From Gemmatimonadota bacterium (GTDB taxonomy: Bacteria; Gemmatimonadota; Gemmatimonadetes; Gemmatimonadales; GWC2-71-9), in assembly GCA_016713435.1 (NCBI GenBank), contig JADJPD010000022.1:90721-154720 (forward strand): a stretch of 64,000 nucleotides of DNA, given 5' to 3'. Below are positions 51,934-60,065 of this stretch, piece after piece. Position 1 is the stretch's first letter; each line of letters opens with the position of its first letter. The translations under genes were made by a program, and so were the position numbers. The notes under the pieces were generated by a model. It did no database searches, had not been told where the DNA came from, and saw only the letters and a program-made list of their open reading frames with translations.

Positions 51934-52007
51934 GGGCGATTAGCTCAGCTGGTTAGAGCGCGCGCCTCACATGCGCGAGGTCGGGGGTTCGAGCCCCTCA
52001 TCGCCCA
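51934..52007 (+). tRNA. tRNA-Val(CAC)
   Basis: A full cloverleaf: acceptor GGGCGAT/ATCGCCC, D-arm GCTC...GAGC, anticodon stem CGCGC/GCGCG with loop CTCACAT (anticodon CAC, valine GTG codons), T-arm with GGTTCGAGCCCC, discriminator A. CCA is not encoded. Its 3' part is repeated at 54680-54740, marking it as an integration target. Confidence 0.95.
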
Positions 52008-52021
52008 TCGTCGCAACGCAG

Positions 52022-52052
52022 AACAGCCCCTCCCACCAGGTGAGGGGCTGTT
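52022..52052 (+). terminator. Terminator hairpin after tRNA-Val
   Basis: AACAGCCCCTC pairs with GAGGGGCTGTT (11 bp, 9-nt loop), with further outer pairing (CAACGC/GCGTTG). The T-tract is poor, but position and stem strength fit a tRNA terminator. Confidence 0.7.
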
Positions 52053-52055
52053 CGC

Positions 52056-52803
52056 GTTGAGGGAGACGAACCGCCCCCAGCTCTGAGAAATCACCGAGTT
52101 CCGAATTGCCATCACGTCTCCGCCGGCTTCCAAGGGTGAGCGCACGACCAGATGGGTCTAGCCTTCTCCCATCTCAGGGTGAAATTGCGATCTCTTCGGT
52201 GTCACGATCGGGACCACAGTTCCGCGGCATCGACCACTTGACGGTAGCAGTCCCTCCGAACTGCCGCCGACGAACGAACCAATAGGACGTACTGCTGCCG
52301 CCACCTTGAGCTGCGAGCCGTTCCGGAGGCCTGTCGGAAGCCGGATCACGATCCCGACCTATCCGCCCGGCCCTGAATGGCGATTTCATTTCTGGTCCGA
52401 TCGCTGGGCCCGCGAAGGATGAGAACTTCGAGCAAGCAGGGCCTCAGCCGAGGGCTCAAGCAGGTCGATGATATCGATGGAAGGCGTTCGCGATTCCTAG
52501 TGACTGGGCTCGGGGCGCTTCCTCGGTGGACTCGGCACGGAGCATATTAGGCGCCGGGGCCTAGTGGGCGCACGGCTGCGGTTCCAACCTGAGGTCGCCC
52601 GGACGACACTTCGGCAGGTGAACAAAGATCCACTGCGGCACGAGCGATGAGTGGAACGCTGGGGGCACCGACTTCCCTCGACTCCGCAGCAGCCTGGGCG
52701 CACCGCGCCCTCGACATGCGAGCGACCCGCAAGTACGTTCGAGCCATGTAGATGCGTCACCCGACGCACCCCATGCCGTATCAACTCAAACGGACCGAGC
52801 CCG
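52056..52803. other. About 750 bp without a recognisable gene, start of the island
   Basis: Composition is visibly less GC-rich than the flanks. Several short open frames exist on both strands, none with a recognisable motif, codon pattern or convincing start. No integrase remnant could be identified, although this is where one would be expected next to an attachment site. Confidence 0.6.
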
Positions 52804-53838
52804 ATGATCCGCTCAGTGCGAATCGCGAACTTCCGTAGCTTTGAGAGGGTCGAAGCGAAGAACTTCGGCAGATTCAACGTAGTCGTTGGAGACAACGGCG
52901 CGGGGAAAACGGCCTTTCTCGAGGCGATGTTCCTGGCCGCAGGAAACAGCCCAGAAAGTGTCATACGAGTACGCGCCTGGCGCGGACTCGGAGGGCCACG
53001 TGGGACGGTCGTCAGTACCCACGATCTCGCCACCGGATCTTTGTTCCGGGACCTCTTTCATCGCTTTGACGAAAGGAAGTTGATCTCCATCGAGATCAAG
53101 GGTCCCCCACATCGGACGCTTACCATCGAAGGGGTTCAGCGCTCGCCCAAGATCCCGGTCGTCTCCGACGGAGAGACCAAGGCCCCCGTCGTCTTCAAGT
53201 GGAAGGACAATCTCGGCAAAGAGCGCTCGTCGACGCCACGCGTGACCCGTGACGGCATCGAGTTCCCCGACGTCCCCCCTGGAATCAATGGGGCGTTCCT
53301 AACGGGTCAGGTCACTTCGATCGAAGTCGCCCAGCAGTTCTCTGCCTTGGACAGATACAATCGTGGTGCGGCGATTCTCCACGGCCTCCAAAGGCAATTT
53401 CCCGAGGTCAGGGAACTCTCAGTCCAGCTGGACCAGGCGCTAGGACCTATGGTCTATGCCACCATTCCATACCTGCCGGAGAAGATCCCGCTCGCCCTGC
53501 TATCCTCCGGCATCAATCGCATCGTACAGGTACTGATCGCAATCGAGCACTTCCCAAAGGGATCGCTCTTTGTTGATGAGATCGAAAACGGGATCTACTA
53601 TGCACGCATGCCCGCGGTCTGGGAGAGCTTGGTCGAGTCGGTCCTGAGTTCAGACAACCAACTCTTCGTGTCGACACACAGTGGAGAGGCGCTGGCAGCC
53701 CTAGCCCCCTTGGTCGCGCAGCTCCGAGATTTTCGACTGATCAGGATATCAAAGAACTCTGATGGCCAGTCGTTCGCCCGGGTGGTCGACGGAAGGGACT
53801 TTGAGGCCGCCCTTGAAGAGAGGGTTGAAGTCCGGTGA
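52804..53838 (+). CDS. ABC-type AAA ATPase (OLD/AriA-like), no nuclease domain
   Basis: A 344-aa SMC/ABC-like ATPase. It begins MIRSVRIANFRSFERVEAKN, with Walker A VVVGDNGAGKTAFLEAM (about residue 28), signature-like LLSSGINRIVQVLIAIEHF, Walker B SLFVDEIENGIYY (about 255) and H-loop LFVSTHSGEAL. It lacks a TOPRIM domain; a TOPRIM-like gene follows with a GTGA overlap. In known two-gene anti-phage systems (PARIS AriA/AriB) and OLD proteins the ATPase senses and the TOPRIM protein acts. ATG 52804 is chosen for the canonical N-terminus. Confidence 0.85.
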   Translation: MIRSVRIANFRSFERVEAKNFGRFNVVVGDNGAGKTAFLEAMFLAAGNSPESVIRVRAWRGLGGPRGTVVSTHDLATGSLFRDLFHRFDERKLISIEIKGPPHRTLTIEGVQRSPKIPVVSDGETKAPVVFKWKDNLGKERSSTPRVTRDGIEFPDVPPGINGAFLTGQVTSIEVAQQFSALDRYNRGAAILHGLQRQFPEVRELSVQLDQALGPMVYATIPYLPEKIPLALLSSGINRIVQVLIAIEHFPKGSLFVDEIENGIYYARMPAVWESLVESVLSSDNQLFVSTHSGEALAALAPLVAQLRDFRLIRISKNSDGQSFARVVDGRDFEAALEERVEVR

Positions 53839-54550
53839 CCTGCCCAAGCTGCGCAACGCCGCTCGACAATCGCTGCACGGCATGCAACGCGAGGTTGGGC
53901 TTGGCAGGAGGCTACGGAGACCTTTCAGAAGGACTACCTGCTGATCGGGAGAGGGCGAGGCCGACGAGAGGTTCCTCCACTCCTCCTCAATGACCGTGGC
54001 CTCTTGGCCTTTCAAGCAATTCGACATGCCAGCGGCAAGGACTTCGAGCGTCGGCTTAGAGCGATCAAGGCTGAGTCCGCGAGCTAGCGAGCTGTCCCTT
54101 GTAGTTATTGTTCGGGACTCGGACTCGGATCCAGGAGCTGCGTTTAAGGAGACCCAGAAGCAGATCAAGGCCGCAGGAGACTACGCCGCACCTACCTCAC
54201 TGCTCACTCCCAGCAAGCAACCGGAGGGGCTTCCAAGAATCGCAGTGGCTCTCCTGCCGTCGCCCAAGGAGCCAGGGGCTCTTGAAACCTTGCTCCTTCG
54301 GGCCTTCGCTACGAAGTGGCCGGAGGAGGTGAAGGCCGCCCGAGCCTATATTGATGCCTCACTCACAGCAGGCCTCATTCCCGGGAAACGGGCCAAGGCC
54401 GATCTCTGCGCCATGGTGGCGGGGGTGTGTATGGCTGACCCTTCGTGCGCTACCTCTCAGCTTTGGCAGTCATCCAAGGGGTTCTTGCCATCCATTTCGG
54501 ATTCGGCATTCGATGAATTCGCGAACTACCTCAGGTCCCTCCTACCTTGA
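53835..54550 (+). pseudogene. TOPRIM-like (DUF3226-type) partner, broken frames
   Basis: Pieces in different frames add up to one protein: FQKDYLLIGEGEADERFL (the Glu of a TOPRIM motif), LLNDRGLLAFQAIRHASGKD, ERRLRAIKAESAS, then ELSLVVIVRDSDSDPGAAF (the DxD motif) and VALLPSPKEPGALETLLLRAF, which resembles the late motif of DUF3226 proteins. At least three indels fall between 53945 and 54090. An alternative GTG start at 53835 gives a short CPSC/CTAC cysteine pair of doubtful meaning. Either sequence errors or a decayed toxin gene. Confidence 0.55.
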
Positions 54551-54931
54551 TCCCACAGAGTGGGTGGGACCCGGCCGGCGCTCGGACCGCCTTCCGCCTA
54601 AACCTTCCCGCCCGCTTCGCCCCCGCCAGACGCACCCGCCCCGCCCTTCATCCGCCCCCGCGCCCCACCTTCACGCTCCGCTGGTTAGAGCGCGAGCTTC
54701 ACATGCGCGAGGTCGGGGGTTCGAGCACCTCATCGCCCATCCAGAAGGACCGAAGCCTCCACGTCGTCCAGACGTGCAAGGCTCTGTGTTCTTCATGCCA
54801 CCCCGCAACGTGCCCAATGGCGATCCAGTAGATTCCCCACCCAACAGCGAAGCCCCTTTCAGGGGCCGGAACAGACAATCGCAATCCAGCAAGCATCAGG
54901 TGAGGGCAATCATGTATTTCAACGGGACCCC
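54551..54931. other. Gene-free junction holding the tRNA-Val partial copy
   Basis: About 130 bp of C-rich, host-like sequence (54555-54679), then the 61-bp copy of the tRNA-Val 3' part, then about 190 bp of island-like sequence with a small hairpin (GCCCCTTTCAGGGGC near 54856). No gene is supported. Confidence 0.6.
54680..54740 (+). repeat. 61-bp imperfect copy of the tRNA-Val 3' part (att-like direct repeat)
   Basis: It matches 51948-52008 at 58 of 61 positions and covers the D-arm end, anticodon arm (with mismatches), T-arm and acceptor 3' strand to the discriminator. The 5' third of the tRNA is absent, so it is not a functional tRNA. The two copies bracket the ATPase/TOPRIM pair, as attL and attR of an integrated element would. 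Confidence 0.88.
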
Positions 54932-55405
54932 ATGACTGACACTATGCCGGCCACCACGGACGAACTGACGGTGGAACCATGGAGGAGAACTACGCTCCCC
55001 AGCCTCCGCGTTTCACCGGGGATGGAAGGCGAGACTTTCCGCGCTGGCGTAGCCTCCCTGATGGAACCGGCTGGCTGGCGCGACCATCGCTGCGGCCTCG
55101 TCGATATTCGGCAGCTAGTCGCCCCACGAACTCGAGAGGAGGCCTACAGGGCATTTGCCCATCTCTGCTCGGTGGTCAGCCAAGACCAAGGCCGCCTTGC
55201 CCTCCTAGCGTCCCCGGCAATGCTGGTTGCGATCGGCGAATGGATGCACTTTCCTCGTGGCCGTTCAGGCCCGTTGATTCGGGCGTTCCCTGACGACGCG
55301 CCCGCACTTGAGTGGCTCGGCCTAAAGACACCAGTTGCGAAGCGCTTCCGCCGGTTAGTCGCGAGCATTCCTGCGGGCTGGGTTGCGCCGCTGCAGGGGC
55401 GATAG
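54932..55405 (+). CDS. SpoIIAA/STAS-like protein
   Basis: A 157-aa protein. The segment GLVDIRQLVAPRTREEAYRA followed by LALLASPAMLVAIGEWMHF and IRAFPDDAPALEWLGL has the beta-alpha pattern and the RxFxDxxxAxxWL ending seen in SpoIIAA-like/STAS proteins. No phosphorylatable DSS motif is present. No Shine-Dalgarno sequence is seen; the start is chosen as the first ATG. It lies just right of the tRNA copy, and codon use is island-like. Confidence 0.5.
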   Translation: MTDTMPATTDELTVEPWRRTTLPSLRVSPGMEGETFRAGVASLMEPAGWRDHRCGLVDIRQLVAPRTREEAYRAFAHLCSVVSQDQGRLALLASPAMLVAIGEWMHFPRGRSGPLIRAFPDDAPALEWLGLKTPVAKRFRRLVASIPAGWVAPLQGR

Positions 55406-56103
55406 GACTCCTGCTGATTGGCGTTGCCGCCGCGATCAGGGACAAGTACGACTTCGCTGCCTCCATCCTCGTAGAACTCGCAGGTACATCCCTTAGCTTT
55501 TGTGTAGGGGTGGCACTGGTCGGCTTGATCATCCGTGAGCGAAAGGGCGCCGTCATCGCGCCCCTCCGAAGGCAAGTCATTGGAGCCCTAGCTCGCCGAC
55601 TTTGCCACCTCGCATGGGACCTCGAGTGGAGGGTAAGTGAAGGTGGCTGGATATCCTATGGAGTTCGTACCAAGGCATGCAACAGCGACCCAGAATCCTG
55701 GGCACTACTAGACTTCGAACGAAAGGTCGAGGGCATTCGCTCCAACTTTCGATTGCTGGGCGGCAATTTTACCGCGCAGCACTCCTTCGGCCCGCACGAT
55801 CCCGACAACGTCCTCTCCGGAGAGCGCTTCGTAGAGGCACTCCTGGAGGTGCTATCTCCAACTAATGTGGCGGCGCTTCGAGCCACCAGCGCCGGGCTTT
55901 ACGCCTTCTCAGAGGACAACCTAGTCGTGATCTCAGCAGTAGAGGAGTTACTTACCACTGGCTGGCTTGCGGCGGAGTCAGGGATGGCCGCTAGGGCTAG
56001 AGAGATGGCCGAAGAGGACTTCATGGCAGAGTTCCCAGAGTTCCTCAACCGGCTGGTTCATGCCTACACAATGCTGCATAACGAGTGGGTGGAGTGCACC
56101 TAG
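55312..56103 (+). CDS. Two-TM membrane protein of unknown function
   Basis: Up to 263 aa from GTG 55312, overlapping the previous gene by 94 bp; a later start is possible. Two hydrophobic segments (GCAAAGAIGLLLIGVAAAI and LVELAGTSLSFCVGVALVGLII) are followed by a soluble region of about 190 residues (DLEWRVSEGGWISYGVRTKA; FVEALLEVLSPTNVAALRAT). The plan, a membrane anchor with a cytosolic domain next to a nuclease-like gene, recalls effector pairs in defence islands, but no family is recognised. Confidence 0.6.
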   Translation: MARPKDTSCEALPPVSREHSCGLGCAAAGAIGLLLIGVAAAIRDKYDFAASILVELAGTSLSFCVGVALVGLIIRERKGAVIAPLRRQVIGALARRLCHLAWDLEWRVSEGGWISYGVRTKACNSDPESWALLDFERKVEGIRSNFRLLGGNFTAQHSFGPHDPDNVLSGERFVEALLEVLSPTNVAALRATSAGLYAFSEDNLVVISAVEELLTTGWLAAESGMAARAREMAEEDFMAEFPEFLNRLVHAYTMLHNEWVECT

Positions 56104-56113
56104 GAGCTGCCCA

Positions 56114-56874
56114 ATGGACCCGTCTTCCTATTACAGGTCGCTAACCGCTGAGACCGACGCCCTGCAAGTGCGCGTCAGGCAACTCATGGACGAGCCGCAC
56201 TGGCTCACAGATGGTGAGTGGAAGGAATCGGTCCTCCGAACCGTCCTCCGCCGCCATCTGCCGCCTACGATTGGGATTGGTCGGGGCTTCATTGCCGGCC
56301 CGGGGGCCTGCTCATCCCAGATCGACATACTTCTCTACGACGCCAGCCATCCCCTTCTGCATCGCGACGGGGACTTGGTGTTCGTGATGCCGGCCAGCGT
56401 TCGTGGCATCATCGAGGTCAAGTCCACAATCGACTCAAACACGCTTCACCAAGCACTGGAAAGCCTGGGCAACAATGCGGCGGGGCTGAACCACGGCGAC
56501 CACCAACCATTCATTGGCCTGTTCGGCTATGAGTTCGCCTTCAAAGACCCGGGCATCTTGCTTGCGGCACTCCGGGCAGCATCACGACACGATCCAAAGC
56601 GCGTGGTAAACCACGTTTGCGCTGGCCGCTCGAGCTTTATTCGCTATTGGGATGCAGATCCCTATACAAGCGACCCGATGAGGTCTGGCGGCTACATCCG
56701 ATGGAGAACATGGCGCGAGGCTACTTCATCTTCAATGCGATCGAATCCGTAGTAGGAAAGCCAGTGAGCGATAACCTTTGGGCTTGGTTCCTCGGGTGGG
56801 AAAGCCCTATTCGTCGAAATGCCGCTGATGGATGCCCCTACCGGCGCATCCCAACCCCTTACGGAGCGACCTAG
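56114..56874 (+). CDS. PD-(D/E)XK-like protein, DUF6602-type, one frameshift
   Basis: About 253 aa. ESVLRTVLRRHLPPTIGIGRGF, SSQIDILLYDASHPLL and VRGIIEVKSTIDSNTLHQAL give the D...ExK core of restriction-like nucleases and resemble DUF6602 proteins. The frame shifts near 56690, after WDADPYTSD; the better C-terminus reads EVWRLHPMENMARGYFIFNA and LWAWFLGWE. A GGAG Shine-Dalgarno sequence lies 8 nt before the ATG, 10 bp after the two-TM gene, so the two are probably co-expressed. Confidence 0.6.
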
Positions 56875-57075
56875 AGCAAGCATCACGCGGACCTCGTGCT
56901 CCTCTGGACATGTGGCGTAGCGGTCAACAGCAGTGAGCTGTCAGCACGCCTACAACCTTCACGATTCGCGGGCAAGCGGCGCCAGCACCGCCGTTGTCGT
57001 GGTCGGAGGTGGCGCCGATCCCCAGTCGGCTCCTTAATCGAACCCGCCGAGTTGCGCCCCTCCCCCCGCCGAGCG

Positions 57076-57081
57076 TACCCT
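57076..57081 (+). promoter_or_regulatory. TANNNT hexamer before Uma2 copy 1
   Basis: TACCCT, 6 nt before ATG 57088. The surrounding bases (GCCGAG, then TACCSTATGSCCATG) are conserved at the second Uma2 gene, showing that the promoter was duplicated with the gene. Confidence 0.45.
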
Positions 57082-57087
57082 ATGCCC

Positions 57088-57645
57088 ATGCCCGCCGAGC
57101 CCCCCACCTACTGGACCAAGGCCGCCGTCCAGGCCCTGCCCGACGACGGCCAGCGCTACGAACTGGCCTGGGGCGAGCTGCTCGTGACCCCCGCCCCGTC
57201 GCCGCGGCACGAGCGGGTGCTCATGGACCTCCTCGAGGCGCTCCTGCCGTATGTCCGTCGCCACGGCCTCGGCAGGGTCTACTCCTCCAAGGCCGAGCTG
57301 AGCTGGGGCGACGACACCCGCTTCCAGCCCGACATCATGGTCGTCCCCCCCGCCGAGGCGCACGCCACGCGCTGGGAGGACGTCCAGCACCCCACGCTCG
57401 TCGTCGAGATCCTGAGCCCCTCGAGCACCCGCTACGACCGCTTCCCCAAGCGGCGCGCCTATCAGGAAGCGGGGGTGCCGCTGTACTGGGTGGTGGATCC
57501 TGAAGGCCAACAGGTGGAGGTGTGGATGCCCAGCCTCACGTTCCCCGTCATCGAACGCGATCGGGCGACGTGGAACCCCGCCGGTGCCTCGAGCCCGCTC
57601 CTGGTCGACCTCGCCCTCCTGTTCGGGACGGAGCACTCGGCGTAA
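57088..57645 (+). CDS. Uma2-family (DUF820) PD-(D/E)XK-fold protein, copy 1
   Basis: A 185-aa protein with the Uma2 plan: ALPDDGQRYELAWGELLVTP, HERVLMDLLEALLPYV, the core DDTRFQPDIMVVP (catalytic Asp), LVVEILSPSSTRYDRFPKRR (ExxSPSS) and YQEAGVPLYWVVDPEGQQVEVW. Family members are thought to be nucleases but their role is unknown. ATG 57082 would add two residues; 57088 is preferred because of the TANNNT spacing. It stands alone on the right shoulder of the island, with host-like composition. Confidence 0.85.
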   Translation: MPAEPPTYWTKAAVQALPDDGQRYELAWGELLVTPAPSPRHERVLMDLLEALLPYVRRHGLGRVYSSKAELSWGDDTRFQPDIMVVPPAEAHATRWEDVQHPTLVVEILSPSSTRYDRFPKRRAYQEAGVPLYWVVDPEGQQVEVWMPSLTFPVIERDRATWNPAGASSPLLVDLALLFGTEHSA

Positions 57646-57707
57646 GGGAAACTCGACATCCCCCAAGCCGCGTAGGGCCCCGCCTCCCCTCACGCCCGGG
57701 CCCACGA

Positions 57708-58676
57708 ATGCGCCTCGCCCTCGCCGTCGCCCTCTGCACCATCCCGCTCACCCTCGCCAGCCAGGCCCCCCCCGCCCGCGCCCACCACTCACTCGTCAAT
57801 TCCCCGGCCCACGGCGGCATCCTCCTCACCGCCGGCAGCACCCCGCACGACGGCGGCCAGCGCTGCGAGTTCTTCAACGACCTCTGGCTCCTCGACGCCC
57901 GCGGCTGGCGCCGGCTCGGCACCGTCGGCTCCATGATGTCAGGCGTCGCCCTCGCCTTCGACACCCGGCGCCAGCGCCTCTACTCCCTCGGCGGCTACGA
58001 CGGCCAGACGTCCCTGGCCGACTTCCGCGTCCTCGAGGCCGGCGCGTGGCGCGTCCTGGCCCCCTTCCCCGGCGGCCCCGCCGCCGAGCCAGGCCTCGTC
58101 TACGACGCCGCGCGCGACCGCCTCGTGGCCTTCGGCGGCTCGGCGGCCGCCGGCGGTGCTGCGGGGGAGACGTGGGAGTACGACGGCACGACGTGGAGCA
58201 AGAAGGACATCGCCAGTCCGCCGGGCCGCCAGGCTCACGTCCTGGTCTACGACGCCGCTCGGAAGCGCGTCGTCCTCTACGGCGGCATGGGCGCCGGCGC
58301 TCCCGGCCGGCCCGGCCCCCAGCTGGCCGACACCTGGGAGTACGACGGCACCCGCTGGAACCTGCGCGCCACCACCGGCCCCGGCCCGCGCCTCGGCGCC
58401 GGCGCGACGTATGACTCGAAGCGCGGCCTCCTCCTCCTCTTCGGCGGCGCCGGCCCGTCCGGCTTCCTCGGCGACACCTGGACCTGGGACGGCACCACCT
58501 GGCGCCAGGTGGCCACCACCGGCCCCGCCCCCCGCGTCATGGGCTACCTCGCCTACGACCCCGCCCGCGACCGCACCATCCTCTTCGGCGGCCGCACGGG
58601 CTGGCCCGACGGGGACCGCAACGACACCTGGGAGTGGGACGGCGCAGCGTGGCGGCCGGGGCAGCCAGCGGAGTGA
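57708..58676 (+). CDS. Secreted kelch-repeat protein
   Basis: A 322-aa protein. Signal peptide (LALAVALCTIPLTLASQA), then about six kelch-type blades with the recurring pattern DTWEYDGTTW / LVYDAARKRVVLYGG / DTWTWDGTTW / LAYDPARDRTILFGG. This fits a beta-propeller in the periplasm or outside the cell. No enzymatic residues are obvious. It is followed by an intrinsic terminator. Confidence 0.85.
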   Translation: MRLALAVALCTIPLTLASQAPPARAHHSLVNSPAHGGILLTAGSTPHDGGQRCEFFNDLWLLDARGWRRLGTVGSMMSGVALAFDTRRQRLYSLGGYDGQTSLADFRVLEAGAWRVLAPFPGGPAAEPGLVYDAARDRLVAFGGSAAAGGAAGETWEYDGTTWSKKDIASPPGRQAHVLVYDAARKRVVLYGGMGAGAPGRPGPQLADTWEYDGTRWNLRATTGPGPRLGAGATYDSKRGLLLLFGGAGPSGFLGDTWTWDGTTWRQVATTGPAPRVMGYLAYDPARDRTILFGGRTGWPDGDRNDTWEWDGAAWRPGQPAE

Positions 58677-58680
58677 GGAG

Positions 58681-58706
58681 CCGCCTCCTCAGGCGGAGGG
58701 TTTCTT
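58681..58706 (+). terminator. Intrinsic terminator after the kelch gene
   Basis: CCGCCT and AGGCGG (6 bp, loop CCTC), then AGGG and TTTCTT. It starts 4 bp after the stop codon. Confidence 0.75.
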
Positions 58707-58826
58707 GAAGTGTGGGGCCCCGCCGATCAGGCGCCGCGCGTCGAGCAGGAGCGGGCTACCTGGGCGCCGCCGGGCGCGACGGCTCGCCTCCGGCTCGACC
58801 TCACGACGGTGTTCGACCCCGCCTGA
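58704..58826 (+). pseudogene. 3' remnant of a third Uma2 gene
   Basis: An open stretch ending in TGA encodes LEVWGPADQAPRVEQERATW and then APPGATARLRLDLTTVF. It aligns with the C-termini of both intact Uma2 proteins (VEVWTPAATEPRVERNRLTW and RDRATWNPAGASSPLLVDLA). No start or catalytic core remains. It lies directly on the terminator of the kelch gene. Confidence 0.8.
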
Positions 58827-58973
58827 CACCACCGCCGCCCCGAATCCCGACCCCGCCCCTCTGCTCGTTCGGCCTCCACCCCGACAACTCACCGCACGTT
58901 CACCCCCCGTTCACGCCACGCGGGCCAGCTTCGTCGCGGACTGCACACCGCAGCCCCTCCTCCGGAGGTGCCC

Positions 58974-59826
58974 ATGTCCGCCCGCCTCACGCGGTTCCCC
59001 CGTCCTCCCCCTCATCGCACTCCTGGCCGCCGGCTGCACCGACACCGCCGACCCCGCCGGCCCCAATACCGCCACTCCCGCGCTCCGCGCCCCGCCGCGC
59101 CCCATCACCGCCTGCGGCACCACCATCCGCGAGCCCGGCACCTACATCCTCACCACCGACCTCCTCGGCTGCCCCGGCACCGGCATCGAGGTGGCCGCCA
59201 ATGGCGTCACCCTCCGCCTCGAGGGCCACACCCTCGCCGGCACCGGCATCGGCACCAGCCTCGGCAGCGGCATCAGCATGGGCCCCGCCCTGTATGTGGG
59301 CGTCCGGGACGTGCGCGTGGAGGGCCCCGGCACGGTGCGCGACTTCCGCTACGGCATCGTCACCGAGCACCTCGAGCGGGGCCTGATCCGGGGCATCACC
59401 GTCGCCCGGAACGAGCAGGGCCTCGCCCTCAACCGCCGCTTCGCCGGCGACGGCCTCCCCACCACCGACATCCAGGTGCTCGACAACCTGGTGCGCGACA
59501 ACTGGTACCACGGCATCACCCTGAACGGCGGCGCCCACTTCGTGATCCGCGGCAACCGCCTCGCCGGCAACGGCGCCGGCCCCGCCAACGGCGTGGCGCT
59601 CTTCCTCTATGACGCCACCGGCATCCTCGTCGCCGGCAACACCATCGTGGAGAACCACCAGGGCGGCATCACCATCCTGAGGGGCCAGCTCGGCAACACC
59701 GTCGCGGAGAACACCGTCCTCCGGAACGGCACCCCCGACCTCGAGGACGACAACTGCCGCGGCAACACCTGGCTCCGCAACCGCTACGGCACCGCCTGGT
59801 GGGCCGCCTGCCCGCCGGCCCGCTAA
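58974..59826 (+). CDS. Right-handed beta-helix lipoprotein, one frameshift
   Basis: About 283 aa. A GGAGG Shine-Dalgarno sequence lies 5 nt before ATG 58974. An extra C in the C5 run of TTCCCCCGT (about 58997) breaks the frame; without it the protein starts MSARLTRFPVLPLIALLAAG followed by the lipobox Cys. The body is a parallel beta-helix of NosD/pectate-lyase type (IEVAANGVTLRLEGHTLAG; FVIRGNRLAGNG; ILVAGNTIVENHQGGITIL), with Cys pairs near both ends. Probably a surface carbohydrate-binding or -cleaving protein; no catalytic residues are recognised. Confidence 0.8.
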
Positions 59827-59883
59827 CCCGCGCCGGACGCGCACCGCACTCCCCACCCACGATCCCCTCCCCCCCCACGTCCG

Positions 59884-59910
59884 TAGCGGCCGGATATATC
59901 CGGCCGGTAC
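59884..59910. repeat. GGATATATCC-core palindrome after the beta-helix gene
   Basis: GTAGCGGCCGGATATATCCG continues to GCCGGTAC, with GGCCGGATA/TATCCGGCC as the perfect core at 59888-59905. The left flank CACGATCCCCTCCCCCC and right flank GTACGTATGGCGACGGGGAT are themselves roughly inverted (CGATCCCC against GGGGATCG), giving a larger element of about 80 bp. Confidence 0.88.
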
Positions 59911-60053
59911 GTACGTATGGCGACGGGGATCGGGGATGGCGAGTATGGGCGTGTAAGGGATTTCGTCACGGCGCGCGTCGTCCGGGTACCAGGGATTCCG
60001 GGGACTCGGCGTATCGTGGCGCATGCCGAGTTGCGTTCCCCCACCGCCGAGCA

Positions 60054-60059
60054 TACCGT
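60054..60059 (+). promoter_or_regulatory. TANNNT hexamer before Uma2 copy 2
   Basis: TACCGT, 6 nt before ATG 60066; context TACCGTATGGCCATG parallels TACCCTATGCCCATG at copy 1. Confidence 0.45.
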
Positions 60060-60065
60060 ATGGCC

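Noticed and set aside
51945..52145. Minus-strand open frame ending in RGSNPRPRACEARALTS, with a similar one at 54671-54892
   Set aside because: This is the well-known spurious peptide read antisense through a tRNA gene; it only confirms the tRNA duplication.
52056..52803. Integrase remnant next to tRNA-Val
   Set aside because: Minus- and plus-strand readings were checked for tyrosine-recombinase motifs (HxLR, terminal Tyr context); none was convincing.
53835..53993. Short zinc-ribbon protein starting at the GTGA overlap (CPSC...CTAC)
   Set aside because: The frame closes after about 52 residues while TOPRIM-like motifs continue in other frames; the cysteines may be coincidence, so it is mentioned only as an alternative start.
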